A stretch of 64,000 nt of DNA from NCBI GenBank assembly GCA_025094145.1, contig JALLLS010000018.1, positions 1 to 64,000 of the forward strand. The letters are read 5' to 3'. This document shows, piece after piece, positions 61,812 to 64,000 of this stretch. Every line of letters starts with the position of its first letter. Position 1 is the stretch's first letter. The position numbers and the translations under genes were made by a program. The notes beneath the pieces were generated by a model, which was not told where the DNA came from, did not search any database, and was given only the letters and a program-made list of their open reading frames with translations. The stretch is from Spinellus fusiger. Its lineage: Eukaryota > Mucoromycota > Mucoromycetes > Mucorales > Phycomycetaceae.

Positions 61812-63881
61812 CTAGTTCAGTCTATTCATGTGTATTAGTAAGACGGAGCCATTAGACATTGAGACATTTACATTGGCGCACGTATTTCCAATGACTTTTG
61901 TTTGGCAGTGATAAAACCCACACGCCTATAGAATAAATAAAGTTTTTTTTTTTTAAAAAAAAATTAATTAAAAAAATAAAATAAAATAAAAACACATAAA
62001 TTCCAATGCTTATTTGTTGCAAATGCTGCTTACCTGTGACCACGCAGACCTACATGACCAGCAAAAGTGGAATCCGCAGAGTAAACAGTCGACCTTGTTG
62101 CAGCCTTCTTCTCGGTGGATTAAGACCGAGCAATTTGGACAAGGTTGACTAGCAAAAAATAAAATAAAAAATAAAATAAAATAAAATAAATAAAAAGAGG
62201 GGGGGAAACACATCATGTCAATAGCAGCAATAGCAATGGATAAAATAGAAAATAGAAAGTCCTATGGGCAATGAAACAAAAGTTGAAAAAGAAAACACCA
62301 AACTAACTTACGTATGAGACAATTTCCACTCAAGAGTCGCCTTCTCCATCGCCTCGACTTGGCTAGATCGTATCCAAAGGTGCTCAATGCATGTCTTGTT
62401 GGCGTGACCGTTTTCTCCACACTGCATGCATATCTCTTGATGACATTGAGTACTAGACCATGATGGATGAAGAGAGAGAGAATGGCATGTATACCATTAG
62501 CACCATTCAATAGTATGATGATGATGATGATAATAATAATAATTTCCTTACGCAACCGTCTTTCCATAACAAGGCATGGTTGCAACACTTACCATGATTC
62601 CGATGAAAAGTGGCTAATGTGCATGAATTGAGCCTGCTTCCATGCCTCGGGTGCCTCTTGAAGTGTCACTAGCTGTTTAGAAATCGACGCTAGTGACTGG
62701 TAATGCCTCGGAAACAGCAGCGCCGCCCTGGATAGCAAGGGGACGACCTTTGAATGCAAGGACTGTAGATCTTTTGGCTTTGAGACATAGTCTTTGCCAC
62801 ATGTCTCTTCCAAAATGCCTTGGCACTCTTTCAAGTAAGGTTGAATGTCAGCAGGGACAGACATCATGAGAGACTTTAGAGCATGTGTTATCGTTGTAAG
62901 ACGGTCCTTTTGTGACATGCCATGAACACAAGAAGAAGAAGGGGGTGGAGGAGGAGAACATGCAGTCACAGGGGCCTCACATTCCGTGCAATAACGAGAA
63001 AAGGGACGGTAGGGTTGATTGTAGTGATTGTATTTTTCCACTGCAAGAGGAGAAACATAGCGGCTCCATTCTGACTGTGGAATGGCCTGTGCACATACTA
63101 AGGTAGAAATGCAAATGAGAAACAAAGGAAAGAGGACTGTTTTCCATGTCGGATGCTGCTGCGAGTCGATGAGTGCAACTTTATTCTGCCTTACCTGGAC
63201 ATTTAATACTTGTCACACTCAGTCCCCAAGATTGTTGCACTACTTCCTCGACATATCTGGTATAAATTCCCAATGCATAAAGAAGAGTAAGTTAACCTTG
63301 AACAGAAGAAGAATAGGGTAACATAGCAACAGGGTAACATGGCAACAGAGATAATAGATCATACAATGGCATTGAGACAGCCATGGCCCTCTTTTTCCTT
63401 CTTTCCTTCTTTTCTTCTTTTTATAAATATAGACCCATCCATGCCTCTATCTCCCCTTCTCTTCCATGTCAAAACCCTCAATTTACCGTGCAAAACATGC
63501 TTGACAGAATTGATCACGGCAATTCTCTAGGCACAGTGCATAGGTTTGATCAAGACAGATGGAGCAACGCTGCAACCATGTCTGAAAACTAGGCCGTTGT
63601 CGTATGTCGGGGCGTGGTCTGTGAGAAAGACGATGGCTAGGGTGGTGACGGAGAAGTCCATGGGCCCACCCCAGTACAAAAGATAGAAACCGCAGAAAGA
63701 TGGCAGGCATAAGAAATGTAGGATAAAATACATAGAAAAAGGGGATACAGTAGCAAAATAGCACATTACAGATGTTGAATTTAAACACTAGATGATTGAT
63801 GTGCTCTACAGTGAGATCCGGAAACAGCCAAATAAGAGGCTTTGAGAACCAAACCACAGGCCATGCATAAGAAGTCTCCAT
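61812..63881 (-). CDS. RBR (RING-IBR-RING) ubiquitin ligase with N-terminal hydrophobic region
   Basis: Six exons on minus: 63881-63487, 63256-63195, 63097-62593, 62452-62312, 62148-62034 and 61925-61812, joining to 443 residues. The first 75 residues are strongly hydrophobic (about 32-75) and suggest membrane association. RING1 starts CSICLDQTYALC (C106) and ends near KCPVC. The IBR is C321-x2-C324-x4-C329-x2-C332-x4-H337-x4-C342 (CTQCHQEICMQC). RING2 is CPNCSVLIHREEGCNKVDC (C371 onward), with the catalytic Cys at C384, and ends FCWSC. RBR ligases form a ubiquitin thioester on RING2 before transfer. The last exon (ACGFYHCQTK...) fits the family. Its end at 61812 is uncertain: an intron with a TACTAAT branch-like site may lead to a different tail. 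Confidence 0.85.
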
Positions 63882-64000
63882 TGCTCTGAGTCTATCTATC
63901 AGTCGATGGAAAGGGAGATCTATATATATAATCTATATATACTCTCTATAATATATATATATATATAAAATAAAATAAAATAAAAAATAAAAAGGAAATG
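63882..64000. other. RBR upstream region, AT-rich
   Basis: [12 protein letters not shown] DNA (63920-63967) then an AAAATA run to the window edge. One of the TATATA stretches could be the promoter of the minus-strand RBR gene. Confidence 0.5.

Overview
The window looks like nuclear DNA of an early-diverging fungus, most likely Mucoromycota (Mucorales-like). The intergenic DNA is long, A+T-rich and full of microsatellites. Gene islands are G+C-richer, and their genes are split by short introns (about 50-150 bp, GT...AG, many starting GTAAGT). The proteins read as fungal: a Tho1-like SAP protein, Prp46, Ssk1, Sco1, SUMO and Bud20. The transposon relics are of kinds common in Mucorales. Species is not determinable by eye. 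Every exon model below was built by hand from splice signals, and the joined exon lengths are all multiples of three; none is supported by transcript data.

Layout. 1-12.5 kb: gene-poor, A+T-rich DNA with a decayed acidic-protein coding island (6.0-7.0 kb), a 26-bp minisatellite (7.3-7.65 kb) and a dead non-LTR retrotransposon 3' end (9.5-10.5 kb) lying between two copies of a dispersed repeat. 12.5-28.6 kb: minus-strand genes: a kelch/multi-TM protein, a small unknown protein, a Tho1/SARNP-like SAP protein, the splicing factor Prp46/PLRG1, a Ral-like small GTPase and a 17-exon kinase. 29.6-32.8 kb: eIF3a. 36.8-38.4 kb: a homeodomain factor. 39.8-47.9 kb: a compact cluster with an SMP-like small protein, a DDX20-like DEAD-box helicase, Bud20/ZNF593, a low-complexity protein, Sco1 and SUMO, including two divergent promoters. 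48.3-50.6 kb: a Fanzor (eukaryotic TnpB-like) relic beside an internally deleted Tc1/mariner element that keeps both inverted repeats. 51.3-55.9 kb: a large Ssk1-type response regulator. 56-60.7 kb: mostly simple sequence. 60.7-63.9 kb: a candidate 37-residue micro-ORF, a small acidic protein with a TATA box, and a membrane-associated RBR ubiquitin ligase.

How the genes relate. There is no operon-like logic. Most are housekeeping genes for RNA processing and translation (Tho1-like, Prp46, DDX20-like, eIF3a, Bud20), protein modification (SUMO, RBR ligase) and respiration (Sco1).

The most unusual items are signalling proteins. One gene appears to join a calponin-homology domain, a Cdc7/SepH-like kinase with an HCD catalytic loop, a C1 domain and a C-terminal CAAX-like tetrapeptide; it lies next to a Ral-like GTPase that also ends in a CAAX box. 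The Ssk1 protein has an N-terminal membrane region, a degenerate histidine-kinase core lacking the phospho-acceptor histidine, a degenerate receiver and then an intact receiver. These two architectures, and the Fanzor/Tc1 pair, are where I would look first for something undescribed.
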